64,000 bases of DNA from JAKFDI01 sp044508835 (GCA_044508835.1 JBIQHD010000008.1:62001-126000), one strand, 5' to 3'. Shown: positions 7,827 through 17,194, counted from the stretch's first letter. A program made the numbers and translations. The notes: a model not told the origin generated them from the letters alone.

Positions 7827-8771
7827 ATGAAGCACCGTGTATTCGTCGACGGCCAGGAAGGCACCACCGGCTTGCGCATCAACGAGTATCTCGCGCAGCG
7901 CGACGACATCGAGGTGCTGCCCATCGATCCCGAACGCCGCAAGGACACGGCCGAGCGCGCCCGGCTGCTCAACGAGGCCGACGTGGCGTTCCTCTGCCTG
8001 CCCGACGTGGCCGCGCGCGAGGCGGCCTTCCTGGTGACGAGCGAGACCACCTGCCTGATCGACGCCAGCACCGCCCACCGCACCGACCCGGCCTGGGTGT
8101 TCGGCCTGCCCGAGCTGGCGCGCGGCCAGCGCGACAGGATCCGCACCAGCAAGCGCATCAGCAACCCGGGCTGCCACTCCACCGGTTTCATCCTGCTGAT
8201 GCGCCCGCTCGTCGACGCCGGGCTCGTGGCGCCCGGCACGGCACTCGCCGTGCATTCGCTCACCGGCTACTCGGGCGGCGGCAAGAAGATGATCGAGCAG
8301 TACGAGCGCGGCGGGGACGAGCGGCTGAAGTCGCCCCGCCCCTACGGCCTCGGCCTGGCCCACAAGCATGTGCCCGAGATGACCACCCACTCGGGGCTGA
8401 CGGTGCGGCCGGTGTTCCAGCCCATCGTCGGGAACTTCTACAAGGGGCTCGCCGTGACCGTGCCGCTGCACCTGTCGCAGCTGGCGGCGGGCGCCACCGC
8501 GCAGAGCGTGCAGGCGGCGTACGAGCGCCACTACGAGGGCGAGCGCTTCATCCGGGTGCTGCCGCTGAACAGCGCGGCCACGCTCGACGACGGCTTCTTC
8601 GACGTGCAGGCCTGCAACGACACCAACCGGGTCGACCTGTTCGTGAGCGCCAGCGAGACGCAGCTGCTGCTGATGGCGCGGCTGGACAACCTCGGCAAGG
8701 GCGCCAGCGGTGCGGCGGTGCAGTCGATGAACCTGCACCTCGGGCTCGACGAGGGGCTGGGGCTGCGGTAG
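7827..8771 (+). CDS. argC: N-acetyl-gamma-glutamyl-phosphate reductase, type 2
   Basis: This 314-residue enzyme reduces N-acetyl-glutamyl phosphate to the semialdehyde in arginine synthesis. The nucleotide-binding N-terminus MKHRVFVDGQEGTTGLRI and the catalytic-cysteine motif SNPGCHSTGF (about residue 117) mark the shorter type 2 ArgC. The ATG at 7827 follows an AGAGGAA ribosome binding site; the upstream in-frame start at 7755 is not needed. It lies on the plus strand between minus-strand parA and parB-side genes, so it interrupts the usual parAB layout. No other arg gene is nearby. Confidence 0.93.
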   Translation: MKHRVFVDGQEGTTGLRINEYLAQRDDIEVLPIDPERRKDTAERARLLNEADVAFLCLPDVAAREAAFLVTSETTCLIDASTAHRTDPAWVFGLPELARGQRDRIRTSKRISNPGCHSTGFILLMRPLVDAGLVAPGTALAVHSLTGYSGGGKKMIEQYERGGDERLKSPRPYGLGLAHKHVPEMTTHSGLTVRPVFQPIVGNFYKGLAVTVPLHLSQLAAGATAQSVQAAYERHYEGERFIRVLPLNSAATLDDGFFDVQACNDTNRVDLFVSASETQLLLMARLDNLGKGASGAAVQSMNLHLGLDEGLGLR

Positions 8772-8824
8772 GCGAAGAGGCCCGGCGCGCCGGCGCCGTC
8801 AGTACACGATGTTTGCGCCCACTC

Positions 8825-9589
8825 TCATTTGAGGCGTTTGACCATCTCGCGCGCAAATTCCACGAACGCCTGGGCGCCCTTGGACGCCGGGTCGAACACC
8901 ACGCCCGGCATGCCGTAGCTCGGCGCCTCGGCCAGCCGCACGTTGCGCGGGATGACGGTGTCGAACACCTTGTCGCCGAAGTGCGCCTTGAGCTGCTCGC
9001 TCACCTGCTGCTGCAAGGTGATGCGCGGGTCGAACATGACGCGCAGCAGGCCGATGATCTCCAGGTCCGGGTTCAGGTTGGCGTGCACCTGCTTGATGGT
9101 GTTGACGAGATCGCTCAGGCCTTCGAGGGCGAAGTATTCGCACTGCATCGGCACGATCACGCCGTGCGCGCTGCACAGGCCATTGAGCGTGAGCAGGCTC
9201 AGCGACGGCGGGCAGTCGATCAGCACGAAGTCGTAGTCGGCCGCCACGGCCGCCAGCGCCTGCTTCAGCCGCTTGTCGCGGCGCTCCAGCCCCACCAGCT
9301 CGACCTCGGCGCCGGCCAGCTCGCGGTTGGCGCCCAGCACGTCGTAGCCGCCCTTCTCGCTGCGCAGGCGCGCCTCGGCCACGGTGGCGTTCTCGAGCAG
9401 CACGTCGTAGACGGCCAGCTCCATCGCCCGCTTGTCGATGCCCGAGCCCATGGTGGCGTTGCCTTGCGGATCCAGATCGGCCACCAGCACCCGCTGGCCG
9501 ACGCGGGCGAGCCCGGCGGCGAGATTGACCGTGGTGGTGGTCTTGCCGACCCCGCCCTTCTGGTTGGCAATGCAAAAGATTCTGGCCAT
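8825..9589 (-). CDS. parA: Chromosome partitioning ATPase ParA (Soj)
   Basis: This 254-residue ParA-type ATPase drives segregation of the origin region with ParB. The deviant Walker A box KGGVGKTTTT is at residues 11-20 and the DCPPSLSLLTLN segment forms the Walker B region. There is no N-terminal DNA-binding domain, which fits chromosomal ParA/Soj. The start at 9589 gives the canonical MARIFCIANQKGGVGK opening; longer readings are discarded. It lies downstream of rsmG with a 115-base gap and converges with argC. Confidence 0.97.
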   Translation of the reverse strand: MARIFCIANQKGGVGKTTTTVNLAAGLARVGQRVLVADLDPQGNATMGSGIDKRAMELAVYDVLLENATVAEARLRSEKGGYDVLGANRELAGAEVELVGLERRDKRLKQALAAVAADYDFVLIDCPPSLSLLTLNGLCSAHGVIVPMQCEYFALEGLSDLVNTIKQVHANLNPDLEIIGLLRVMFDPRITLQQQVSEQLKAHFGDKVFDTVIPRNVRLAEAPSYGMPGVVFDPASKGAQAFVEFAREMVKRLK

Positions 9590-9704
9590 GCGGATCGACT
9601 CGTCGGCTCGTGGTGTGGGATGTTCGAAGGAATGCGTGCGGGCCCTCCGGCCCGCACCCGGCGGCCGCCATTGTCGGCGCTGCGGCCGTGCTCGCGGCGG
9701 CGGA

Positions 9705-10376
9705 TCAGCCGGCCGGCTGCGCCGCCGGACGCAGCCACACCAGGCAGCGCTCGGCACCGAGGCCGGGCACGGCGAGCGGCTCCACGGCCTCGGCCGCCAC
9801 GCCGGGCGGCAAGGCCGCCAGCTCGGCCTCGGGATGCTGCCCTTTCATCGCCATCCACCGCCCGCCCGGCGCCAGCAGGGGGCGGGTCAGGGTGACGAAG
9901 TCGTTCAGGGAAGCGAAGGCGCGCGAGGTGATCAGGTCGAACGGCGGCTGCTTCAGCGCCTCGACGCGCGCGTGCTCGGCCTGCAGGTTCGGCAGGCGAA
10001 GCTCCATCGCCGCCTGCCGGATGAACGCCGCCTTCTTGCCGACCGTGTCGACGCACACCACCCGGAACGACGGGCAAAGGACCGCGATCACGACGCCCGG
10101 CAGGCCGGCGCCACTGCCGACGTCGAGCACCCGGGCGCCGCTGCCCTCGCCCAGCACGCGCCGCAGCGGCGGCACGACCGCCAGGCAGTCGACGATGTGC
10201 TGCACCAGCATTTGCGCCGGATCGCGCACCGCCGTCAGGTTGTAGGTGGCGTTCCAGCGCTGCAGCAGCGACAGGTATGCCAGCAGCGCGTCGGCCTGGG
10301 CCGGCGCCAGCGGAACGCCGAGCGCCTGCGCGGCGCGTTCCAGCTCGGCACGCCCGGCGGAGACGGTACCCGTCAC
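9705..10376 (-). CDS. rsmG: 16S rRNA (guanine527-N7)-methyltransferase RsmG
   Basis: RsmG (GidB) methylates G527 of 16S rRNA using S-adenosylmethionine. The 223-residue product has the family signatures RWNATYNLTAVRD and the SAM site VLDVGSGAGLPGVVIA at about 83-98. Its start overlaps the mnmG stop by four bases (ATGA), so the two are translationally coupled as in most bacteria. Loss of RsmG is known to give low-level streptomycin resistance; no inactivating change is visible here. Confidence 0.96.
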   Translation of the reverse strand: MTGTVSAGRAELERAAQALGVPLAPAQADALLAYLSLLQRWNATYNLTAVRDPAQMLVQHIVDCLAVVPPLRRVLGEGSGARVLDVGSGAGLPGVVIAVLCPSFRVVCVDTVGKKAAFIRQAAMELRLPNLQAEHARVEALKQPPFDLITSRAFASLNDFVTLTRPLLAPGGRWMAMKGQHPEAELAALPPGVAAEAVEPLAVPGLGAERCLVWLRPAAQPAG

Positions 10377-12328
10377 GGCGCGCGGCTCGCGCCGAGGCCG
10401 GCCTCGAAGCCCTGGAAGCGGCCCTTCTTCAGGTGCACCAGCAGCAGCGAGATCGCCGCAGGCGTCACGCCGGACAGCCGCGACGCCTGGCCCAGCGTTT
10501 CCGGCCGCAGCTTGTCCAGGCGCTGGCGCACCTCGATGCTCAGCGCGGGCACGGCGGCGTAGTCCAGGTCGGCCGGCAGGCGCAGGTTCTCGTAGTGCGC
10601 CGCGCGGCGCACGTCGTCGTTCTGCTTTTCGATGTAGCCGGCGTACTTGGTACCGATCTCCACCTGCTCGATCACCGCCGCGGCCGTGGGGCCGAGTTCG
10701 GCGTTCAAGGTTTCACGTGAAACATCGTCGATTCCCGCGGCGCGTGCCACCGCCTCGACGGTGTCGAACGCGATGCCGGGGCGGCGCAGCAGATCCAGCA
10801 GCCGGTACTCATGTTCCACGGGCTTGCCCAGCAGCTCGGTCGCCCGTTCCGCCGGCAGCTTGGCCGGCGACACCCAGCGGCTGCGCAGCTTCTCTGTTTC
10901 ACGTGAAACAGCATCGCGCTTGGCGTTGAATGCGGTCCAGCGGCGGTCGTCGACCAGGCCCAGGCCGCGGCCGATGTCCGTCAGGCGCATGTCGGCGTTG
11001 TCCTCGCGCAGCTGCAGGCGGTACTCCGCCCGGCTGGTGAACATGCGGTACGGCTCGGTCACGCCCTTGGTGATGAGGTCGTCGACGAGCACGCCGAGGT
11101 AGGCCTCGTGGCGCGCGGGCGTCCAGGCCGCCCGGCCCTGCACCTGCAGCGCCGCGTTCAAGCCTGCGTAGAGCCCCTGCGCGCCGGCTTCCTCGTAGCC
11201 CGTGGTGCCGTTGATCTGCCCGGCGAAGTACAGCCCGCCGATGGCGCGCGTCTCGAAGCTCGCCTTCAGCGCGCGCGGGTCGAAGTAGTCGTACTCGATG
11301 GCGTAGCCGGGGCGCAGGATGTGCGCCTGCCCCAGCCCGCGCATCGAGCGCACCGCGGCGAGCTGGATGTCGAACGGCAAGGAGGTGGAGATGCCGTTCG
11401 GGTAGATCTCATGCGTGGTCAGCCCCTCCGGCTCCAGGAAGATCTGGTGCGAATCCTTGTCGGCGAACCGGTTGATCTTGTCCTCGATGCTCGGGCAGTA
11501 GCGCGGCCCCACGCCCTCGATCACGCCGGTGAACATCGGGCTGCGGTCGAACCCGGCGCGGATGATCTCGTGCGTGCGCTCGTTGGTGGCGGTGATCCAG
11601 CACGGCACCTGCCGCGGATGCTGGCCGGCATCGCCGAGGAAGCTGAACACCGGCACCGGGTCGAGATCGCCCGGCTGCTCGGTCAGCACGCTGAAGTCGA
11701 TGCTGCGGCCGTCGATGCGCGGCGGCGTGCCGGTCTTGAGGCGGCCCTGCGGCAGCTTCAGCTCCTTGAGTCGCGCCGACAGGCGGATGGCCGGGGGGTC
11801 GCCGGCACGCCCGGCCGGGAAGTTGTCGAGGCCGACGTGGATGCGCCCGTCGAGGAAGGTGCCGGCCGTCAGCACCACGGCCCGCGCATCGAAGCGGACG
11901 CCGGCCTGCGTCGCCACGCCGGTGACGCGGTCGCCGGTGACCAGCAGGTCGTCGCAGGCGCCCTGGAACAGCCATAGGTTCGGCTGGTTCTCGATGCGCC
12001 GGCGAATGGCGGCGCGGTACAGCACCCGGTCGGCCTGGGCACGGGTGGCGCGTACCGCCGGCCCCTTGGAGCCGTTGAGGATGCGGAACTGGATGCCCGC
12101 CTCGTCGGTGGCCGCCGCCATGGCGCCGCCCAGCGCGTCGATCTCCTTGACGAGATGGCCCTTGCCGATGCCGCCGATCGACGGGTTGCAGCTCATCTGC
12201 CCCAGCGTCTCGATGTTGTGCGTGAGCAGCAGCGTGGCGCAGCCCATGCGCGCGGACGCCAGCGCGGCCTCGGTGCCGGCGTGGCCGCCGCCCACCACGA
12301 TCACGTCGAAGACCTTCGGGAACAACAT
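10373..12328 (-). CDS. mnmG: tRNA uridine-5-carboxymethylaminomethyl modification enzyme MnmG (GidA)
   Basis: MnmG forms a complex with MnmE and installs the cmnm5 group on the wobble uridine of several tRNAs. This 651-residue protein is full length, with the FAD motif VVGGGHAGTEAA at about 11-22 and the second signature GTPPRIDGRSIDF. Two parS sequences lie within the reading frame and both are read as VSRET, at about residues 474 and 536. These positions are not catalytic, so the coding sequence appears to tolerate the partition sites. The order mnmG-rsmG-parA is the classical origin-proximal arrangement. Confidence 0.97.
   Translation of the reverse strand: MLFPKVFDVIVVGGGHAGTEAALASARMGCATLLLTHNIETLGQMSCNPSIGGIGKGHLVKEIDALGGAMAAATDEAGIQFRILNGSKGPAVRATRAQADRVLYRAAIRRRIENQPNLWLFQGACDDLLVTGDRVTGVATQAGVRFDARAVVLTAGTFLDGRIHVGLDNFPAGRAGDPPAIRLSARLKELKLPQGRLKTGTPPRIDGRSIDFSVLTEQPGDLDPVPVFSFLGDAGQHPRQVPCWITATNERTHEIIRAGFDRSPMFTGVIEGVGPRYCPSIEDKINRFADKDSHQIFLEPEGLTTHEIYPNGISTSLPFDIQLAAVRSMRGLGQAHILRPGYAIEYDYFDPRALKASFETRAIGGLYFAGQINGTTGYEEAGAQGLYAGLNAALQVQGRAAWTPARHEAYLGVLVDDLITKGVTEPYRMFTSRAEYRLQLREDNADMRLTDIGRGLGLVDDRRWTAFNAKRDAVSRETEKLRSRWVSPAKLPAERATELLGKPVEHEYRLLDLLRRPGIAFDTVEAVARAAGIDDVSRETLNAELGPTAAAVIEQVEIGTKYAGYIEKQNDDVRRAAHYENLRLPADLDYAAVPALSIEVRQRLDKLRPETLGQASRLSGVTPAAISLLLVHLKKGRFQGFEAGLGASRAP
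10709..10724. promoter_or_regulatory. parS site (15 of 16 bases)
   Basis: The bases GGTTTCACGTGAAACA match the universal parS palindrome TGTTTCACGTGAAACA except for the first base. It lies inside mnmG, 171 bases below the centre of the next, perfect site when counted along the plus strand... the two sites are 186 bases apart start to start. It is the expected nucleation point for ParB. Confidence 0.85.
10895..10910. promoter_or_regulatory. parS site (perfect match)
   Basis: The sequence TGTTTCACGTGAAACA is identical to the conserved 16-bp parS palindrome. It lies inside mnmG, about 1.3 kb from the parA start and 3.7 kb from the parB start. With the second site at 10709-10724 it makes a parS pair that should mark this region as the centromere-like locus of the replicon and place it near the replication origin. 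Confidence 0.93.
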
Positions 12329-12432
12329 CGGATTGCCTAAATTTTGAGCAAACCGGGATTGTAGGGAGGCGCCCCCGGTGCGTCAGCCGCGAGGTATTCG
12401 CGAGGCCCCTCTCACCGCCCCGCCGGGCGGGG

Positions 12433-13734
12433 TCAGACGGCCTCGGCTTCCTCCTCGGCGCCGTCGCCCGGCGCCTCGACCAGCACGCAGGCCCACAGCG
12501 GCGCCAGGCTGGCCGCTTCCTCGGCCTGCAGCCCGTCCTCGGTCCACAGGCAGTCGCGCGACAGCCGCTGCAGCCGATAGGCCAGCTCCTGCTCCGCCAC
12601 CACCGCTTCCGCCAGCTCGGCCGCCGGCGCGTCGGTGCCGGGCGGCGACCACAGGCCCGCGGCATTCCAGCCGTCGCGCAGCCGGTCGAGCAGGTGCAGC
12701 GCCCGGGCGGCGATCTCGCTCACGCGCGGCGAGCGGGCGCCGTCCACCAGCGCGACGGCCTGCGAGCGCGCCTGCAGCATGGAGCGGTCGAGCTCACCCA
12801 GGCGGTCAAGCAGGCCCGGCGTGGCCTCGCGGACGAGCGCGGCGGTGTCGTCCGGCGCGCTGGCCGCCGCCGCGCCGACCCGGCTCGACCAGGCGGGGTC
12901 GAACTCGCCCGGCACCAGGCGCAGGGCCATGTCCGCCCGGCGGCACGGCGCCTCGCGCGCGCCCATCACGCCCAGCGCCGCCTCCACCACTGCGAGCAGG
13001 CGGCCGTGCACCGACAGGCCGTCCCGGGTGCGCCGGGCCGGGTAGCCGCTGCCGTCCAGGCGCTCGTGGTGCTCCGCGATGGCGCGGCACAGCGCGGCCG
13101 GATAGTCCGTCAGCGTGCTCAGCACCATCTCGCCGACGCGCGGGTGCACGGCCATCGCGCGGTAGTCGCGCAGGTCGAGCGCGTCGCCGACGGCCGTGGC
13201 CTGCGGCTGCACGTACATCTCGCCGATGTCGTGCAGCAGCCCGCCGAGCAGCGCCAGCCGCAGGCCGTAGCGTTCGTCGATCTCGCTGGCGAAGATGGCC
13301 CCCGCCATCGCCATGGCGCGGATCGCATGGTCGAAGCGGACCGGCTGCGTGGCCTGTGCCGTGGTCAGCAGCAGCTGCGCGACGGCGTGCAGCGGCAGGT
13401 ACTGCACCTCGTGGCGCAGGGCCGCGGCGTTGCGGCGCGCCAGCGGAGCCCAGGGGTCGTCCGAGTCGAGGAAGGCGGTCAGCGATTCGAGCAGTTGGTG
13501 TGTGGTTACTCCGTCTGCAGCCCGCAGGCAAGCTTCCAGTGGCTGCTTCAGCTTGCGTTCCAGCAGGCGCTGCTGCAAGGCGGTGGAGACCGTCTGGTTG
13601 CGCGCCAGCAGCTTCACGCCGCGCTCGTCCACGATGTCCTGCGAGGCGACGATGGCCCGCGATTCGCCGGCCTTCGCGATGGCGGCCACGGCGTGGGGAT
13701 TGGCGAGCTTCAGGACTTCGGCGGCGGACTGCAT
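12433..13734 (-). CDS. HD-GYP domain protein, putative cyclic-di-GMP phosphodiesterase
   Basis: This 433-residue protein has an N-terminal region of unknown fold and a central HD-GYP domain, with HDIGE at about 168-172, HP at 197-198 and HHERLDGSGYP at 222-232. HD-GYP proteins hydrolyse cyclic-di-GMP. The HDIGK lysine is Glu here, so activity is likely but not certain. No receiver domain is present. The ATG at 13734 is 37 bases after the stop of the C39 exporter, so it is the last gene of the peptide-export operon and may link peptide secretion to cyclic-di-GMP levels. Confidence 0.85.
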   Translation of the reverse strand: MQSAAEVLKLANPHAVAAIAKAGESRAIVASQDIVDERGVKLLARNQTVSTALQQRLLERKLKQPLEACLRAADGVTTHQLLESLTAFLDSDDPWAPLARRNAAALRHEVQYLPLHAVAQLLLTTAQATQPVRFDHAIRAMAMAGAIFASEIDERYGLRLALLGGLLHDIGEMYVQPQATAVGDALDLRDYRAMAVHPRVGEMVLSTLTDYPAALCRAIAEHHERLDGSGYPARRTRDGLSVHGRLLAVVEAALGVMGAREAPCRRADMALRLVPGEFDPAWSSRVGAAAASAPDDTAALVREATPGLLDRLGELDRSMLQARSQAVALVDGARSPRVSEIAARALHLLDRLRDGWNAAGLWSPPGTDAPAAELAEAVVAEQELAYRLQRLSRDCLWTEDGLQAEEAASLAPLWACVLVEAPGDGAEEEAEAV

Positions 13735-13771
13735 GCGACGGACGGGAAAGAAGGAACGGAAAAGCCCGGGA

Positions 13772-15916
13772 TCACGCCCCCGCCGCACCGGAACCGACGC
13801 TCACGTTGCGCAGGTCCTGGGACACGCGCCCGTCGGCCAGCACCACCACCCGCCCGGCGGACGCCAGGGTCTCGGGCCGGTGCGCCACGATCACGCGCGT
13901 GAGGTTGAGCTGCTTCACCGCGTGGTTGACCAGGCGCTCGCGCTCCACGTCGAGGGCGCTGGTCGCCTCGTCGAGGAACAGGATCCTGGGGCGCTTGTAG
14001 AGCGCGCGCGCCAGCAGCAGGCGCTGCTTCTGCCCGCCCGAGACGCTGGTTCCCATGTCGCCGATCAACGTGTGGTAGCCCATCGGCATGGCTTCGATCT
14101 CGGTATGGACGGCGGCGAGTTTCGCGCACTCTTCGACCCAATCCAGGTCGGGCCGGGCATCGAAGAAGCTGATGTTATCGATCATCGAGCCGGCGAAGAG
14201 CTGGTCGTCCTGCATCACGGTGCCGATCATGTCGCGCCAGGCGCGCATGCCCAGCTGCGCCAGCGGCACGCCGCCCACCCGCACCTCGCCGAGCTGCGGC
14301 GCGTGGATGCCGAGCATGAGCTTGAGCAAGGTGGTCTTGCCGCAGCCCGAGGGCCCGGCGATGGCCACCGACTCGCCCGGCTCGATGACCAGGTTCACGC
14401 CCTTGAGCACCGCCGGCTCGCCGTCGGCATAGCGGAACCCCACGTTGCGCAGCTCGATCTGCGTGCCGGTCTCGCCGCGGCGCGGCGGCACGAGCATGGT
14501 GGCCTCGGGCGCGGTGAGCACGATGTCGGCCAGCCGCTCGCCCTGCAGCTTGAGCATCTTCACCTCGACCAGCTTGTCGATCAGCCCGCTCACGCGCTGC
14601 GCGAACAGCTCCTTGTAGGCGAAGAACGCGAACAGCATGCCCACCGAGAAGCTGCGGTCGAGCACCAGCAGCGCGCCCACCCAGATGACGGCCACGCGCT
14701 CCAGGCCGAACACCAGCTTGTGCAGCACGCCGAACAGCAGGTCGAGCTTGCGGGTGGCGATGCTGGCGTTCATCGCGTCGACCACCAGGTTCATGAAGCG
14801 CGCCTGCCGGTCCTCCTGGCGGTTGAACAGCTTGATCGACTGCACGCCGCGCAGCGATTCGAGGAAGTGGCTCGAGCGCTTGGCCTCGTGGATGATGGTC
14901 TCCTCCGTCGCGTCGCGCAGCGGGCGGAAGAAGGCCCAGCGCAGCAGCGCGTAGACCGCCACGCTCGCCAGGGCGATTGCGGTGAGGGTGGCGCTGTAGA
15001 CCATCATCATCGCCAGCGTCAGCACCACCAGCAGGCCGTCGAGCACGGCCTCGATGAAGCTGGTGGTGAGCGTCTGCTGGATCTGCTGGATGGCGCCGAA
15101 GCGCGACATCACGTCGCCCGCGTGCCGCTTCTCGAACCACGCCACCGGCAGGCGCATCAGGTGCGCGAACACGTTCGACAGCCACTGCAGGTTGAGCGTG
15201 GCCGAGAGGTACAGCACCGCCCAGGAGCGCAGCGCGCCGGTGGCCACGCTGATGAGCACCAGCAGCCCGAAGCCGAGGCCCAGCGTCACCAGCAGGTCGC
15301 GGTCGGCGGTGACGAGCACGCTGTCGACCACCCACTGCATGAAGAACGGCGACATCAGCACGAAGGCTTCCAGCGCCAGCGCCAGCAGGAAGATCTGCGC
15401 CAGCGCCCGCTTCAGGCCCGTCACCCGCCCGAGCAGCTGCCGCAGCGTCACCTGCTGGCGCTCCACGCGCGGGCGGAAGTCGGCCGCCGGCGTGATCTCG
15501 AGCACCACGCCCGTGAAATGCGCGGACACCTCGTCCATCGGCAGGCGCCGCACGCCGCGCGCCGGGTCGTGGATCACCACCTCGCGCGCCGAGGCCTCCA
15601 CCAGCACCACGAAATGGTTCAGGTCCCAGTGCAGCACGCAGGGCATCTGCAGCTGCGGCAGGTGCTCCAGCTCGGCGCGCAGCGCGCGCGCGTTGAGCTG
15701 CAGCTCGCCGGCGATGCGCGTCAGCTCGATCAGCGTCGCGCCCTTGAGCGAGAGCTGGAAGCGCTGGCGCAGGGTGGGCATGTCGGTGGCATGGCCGTGG
15801 TAGCCCGCCACCATCGCCAGGCACGCCAGGCCGCATTCGGCGGCCTCGGTCTGCAGCAGCATCGGCGCGCGGCGCGCGCCGAACCCCAATTTCAACAACG
15901 ACAACAACCCGCTCAT
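13772..15916 (-). CDS. Peptidase C39 domain ABC exporter (PCAT, CvaB/LagD type)
   Basis: This 714-residue exporter cleaves double-glycine leaders and pumps the core peptide across the inner membrane. The N-terminal C39 peptidase domain carries Q22 and Cys28 (LQTEAAECGLACLAM), His101 (LNHFVVL) and Asp117 (IHDPARG), so the catalytic set is intact. Transmembrane helices span about residues 160-430. The nucleotide-binding domain has GPSGCGKTT, SGGQKQR and LFLDEATSALD. The hlyD-type gene is 12 bases upstream and the leader peptide gene lies beyond it, giving substrate, adaptor and exporter in one operon. Confidence 0.95.
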   Translation of the reverse strand: MSGLLSLLKLGFGARRAPMLLQTEAAECGLACLAMVAGYHGHATDMPTLRQRFQLSLKGATLIELTRIAGELQLNARALRAELEHLPQLQMPCVLHWDLNHFVVLVEASAREVVIHDPARGVRRLPMDEVSAHFTGVVLEITPAADFRPRVERQQVTLRQLLGRVTGLKRALAQIFLLALALEAFVLMSPFFMQWVVDSVLVTADRDLLVTLGLGFGLLVLISVATGALRSWAVLYLSATLNLQWLSNVFAHLMRLPVAWFEKRHAGDVMSRFGAIQQIQQTLTTSFIEAVLDGLLVVLTLAMMMVYSATLTAIALASVAVYALLRWAFFRPLRDATEETIIHEAKRSSHFLESLRGVQSIKLFNRQEDRQARFMNLVVDAMNASIATRKLDLLFGVLHKLVFGLERVAVIWVGALLVLDRSFSVGMLFAFFAYKELFAQRVSGLIDKLVEVKMLKLQGERLADIVLTAPEATMLVPPRRGETGTQIELRNVGFRYADGEPAVLKGVNLVIEPGESVAIAGPSGCGKTTLLKLMLGIHAPQLGEVRVGGVPLAQLGMRAWRDMIGTVMQDDQLFAGSMIDNISFFDARPDLDWVEECAKLAAVHTEIEAMPMGYHTLIGDMGTSVSGGQKQRLLLARALYKRPRILFLDEATSALDVERERLVNHAVKQLNLTRVIVAHRPETLASAGRVVVLADGRVSQDLRNVSVGSGAAGA

Positions 15917-15928
15917 TTCACGTGGGGG

Positions 15929-17194
15929 TCATACCCTGCCGCTCACGCTCAGGAGAGGTTCGAAGATCCATTCGATGAGGCGGCGGCGGTCGAGCAGCAC
16001 GTCGGCCTCGAGCTGCATGCCGGCGGCGAGCGGGCGCGCCTGCCCGTAGGCCCGCACCGTCTGCGCGTCCAGCGCCACGGTGATGCGGTACAGCGGCTCG
16101 GCCGACGGCGCCTCCTTGAGCGACTGCGGCAGCGGCAGCCCGGCCAGCTCGCTCGCCTGCAGCGGCGTGCGCGACACCGCCAGCACCTGCCCCCCGTGGT
16201 GGCCGAACTTCTGGTACGGAAAGGCCTGGTAGCGCAGCTGCACGGCCTGGTCGCGCTGCACGAAGCCGACGGCGCTGGACGGCGCGAACAGCTGCGCCTC
16301 GAGCCGCGCCCCGGCCGGCAGCAGGCTCGCCAGCGCCGTGTCGGGCGAGACGCTGTGGCCGGCCTCGGCCAGCACTGCCGTCACCACGCCGTCCTGCGGC
16401 GCGCGGATGACGATGCGCTGCTTGGCCTCGATCTCGGCCGCCTCCTGGGCCACCCCTGCGAGCTCGCGCTCGATCTCCCCCTGCCGCGCCTGCGCCTCCA
16501 GCGGCAGTTCGCGGCGCTGCGCCTCGAGCACGCCGAGCTCGCGCATCTGAGCCCCGCGCTGGCGGGCGAGCGCCTGAATCTGCGCCCGCACCGCCAGCAG
16601 CTCCTCCCTTTTTGTCTGTACCTGCGCGGCCGACACGAAGTTGTCGCGCTGGAGCGACTCGAACCGTGCCACCGCCTGCTGCGCCATCGTGAGGCGCTGC
16701 GTCTGCAATTCGTTCTCGGCGTCGATCTGCGCCAGCTCGCGGCGCATGTTGTCGACCTGCCGGTCCAGCGAGCGCAGCTGCGCGGCCTGCAGCTGGGCGC
16801 GCTGGCGTGCGCTGTCGTGCAGGCTGCGCACCCGGGCGTCGAGGCTCGCCTTGACGGCCGCGCGGGTGTCGCCCGCCAGCGTGGCGCGGTCGAGCGACAG
16901 CACGAAGAGCACGTCGCCGGCACGCACCTGCGCGCCCTCGACGACCCGGCGTTCCAGCACCACGGCCTGCTGCGGCGGCACCAGCCGCACGACGCCGCGG
17001 TCGGGCACCAGGTAGCCGGAGATGTGCGCCTTGCGGGTGTAGCGCCCCTCGTAGAGAAAAGCGCCGGCGGCGACCGCGACGGCCACCACGCCGGCCGTGA
17101 GCACGGCCAGGGACAGGGGGCGCACCAGCTGGATGCTGCCGAGCCAGGCCTGCTGCCGCCCTTCGATCACCTCGGGACGGAAAAGACCGGCCAT
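15929..17194 (-). CDS. HlyD family membrane fusion protein (CvaA type)
   Basis: This 421-residue periplasmic adaptor has one N-terminal transmembrane helix at about residues 27-47, a lipoyl-like half (HISGYLVPDRGVVRLVPPQ), a long coiled-coil region from roughly 125 to 260 rich in Ala, Gln, Arg and Glu, and a beta-barrel C-terminal part. Members connect a type I exporter to an outer-membrane TolC-type channel. No TolC gene is in the cassette, so a housekeeping TolC would be needed. It lies between the leader peptide gene (72-base gap) and the C39 exporter (12-base gap). Confidence 0.92.
   Translation of the reverse strand: MAGLFRPEVIEGRQQAWLGSIQLVRPLSLAVLTAGVVAVAVAAGAFLYEGRYTRKAHISGYLVPDRGVVRLVPPQQAVVLERRVVEGAQVRAGDVLFVLSLDRATLAGDTRAAVKASLDARVRSLHDSARQRAQLQAAQLRSLDRQVDNMRRELAQIDAENELQTQRLTMAQQAVARFESLQRDNFVSAAQVQTKREELLAVRAQIQALARQRGAQMRELGVLEAQRRELPLEAQARQGEIERELAGVAQEAAEIEAKQRIVIRAPQDGVVTAVLAEAGHSVSPDTALASLLPAGARLEAQLFAPSSAVGFVQRDQAVQLRYQAFPYQKFGHHGGQVLAVSRTPLQASELAGLPLPQSLKEAPSAEPLYRITVALDAQTVRAYGQARPLAAGMQLEADVLLDRRRLIEWIFEPLLSVSGRV

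Noticed and set aside
7767..8738. Minus-strand frame of 323 codons opposite argC
   Set aside because: Antisense to a clear ArgC; His/Gln/Val-rich low-complexity translation.
12418..12432. CCCCGC/GCGGGG hairpin after the HD-GYP gene as a terminator
   Set aside because: Short stem with a 3-base loop and no T-run on the relevant side; not reported as a terminator.
15914..15925. TTTCACGTG half-site at the start of the C39 exporter gene
   Set aside because: Only one arm of parS is present (TTTCACGTGGGGG); the other arm is lost, so ParB binding is not expected.
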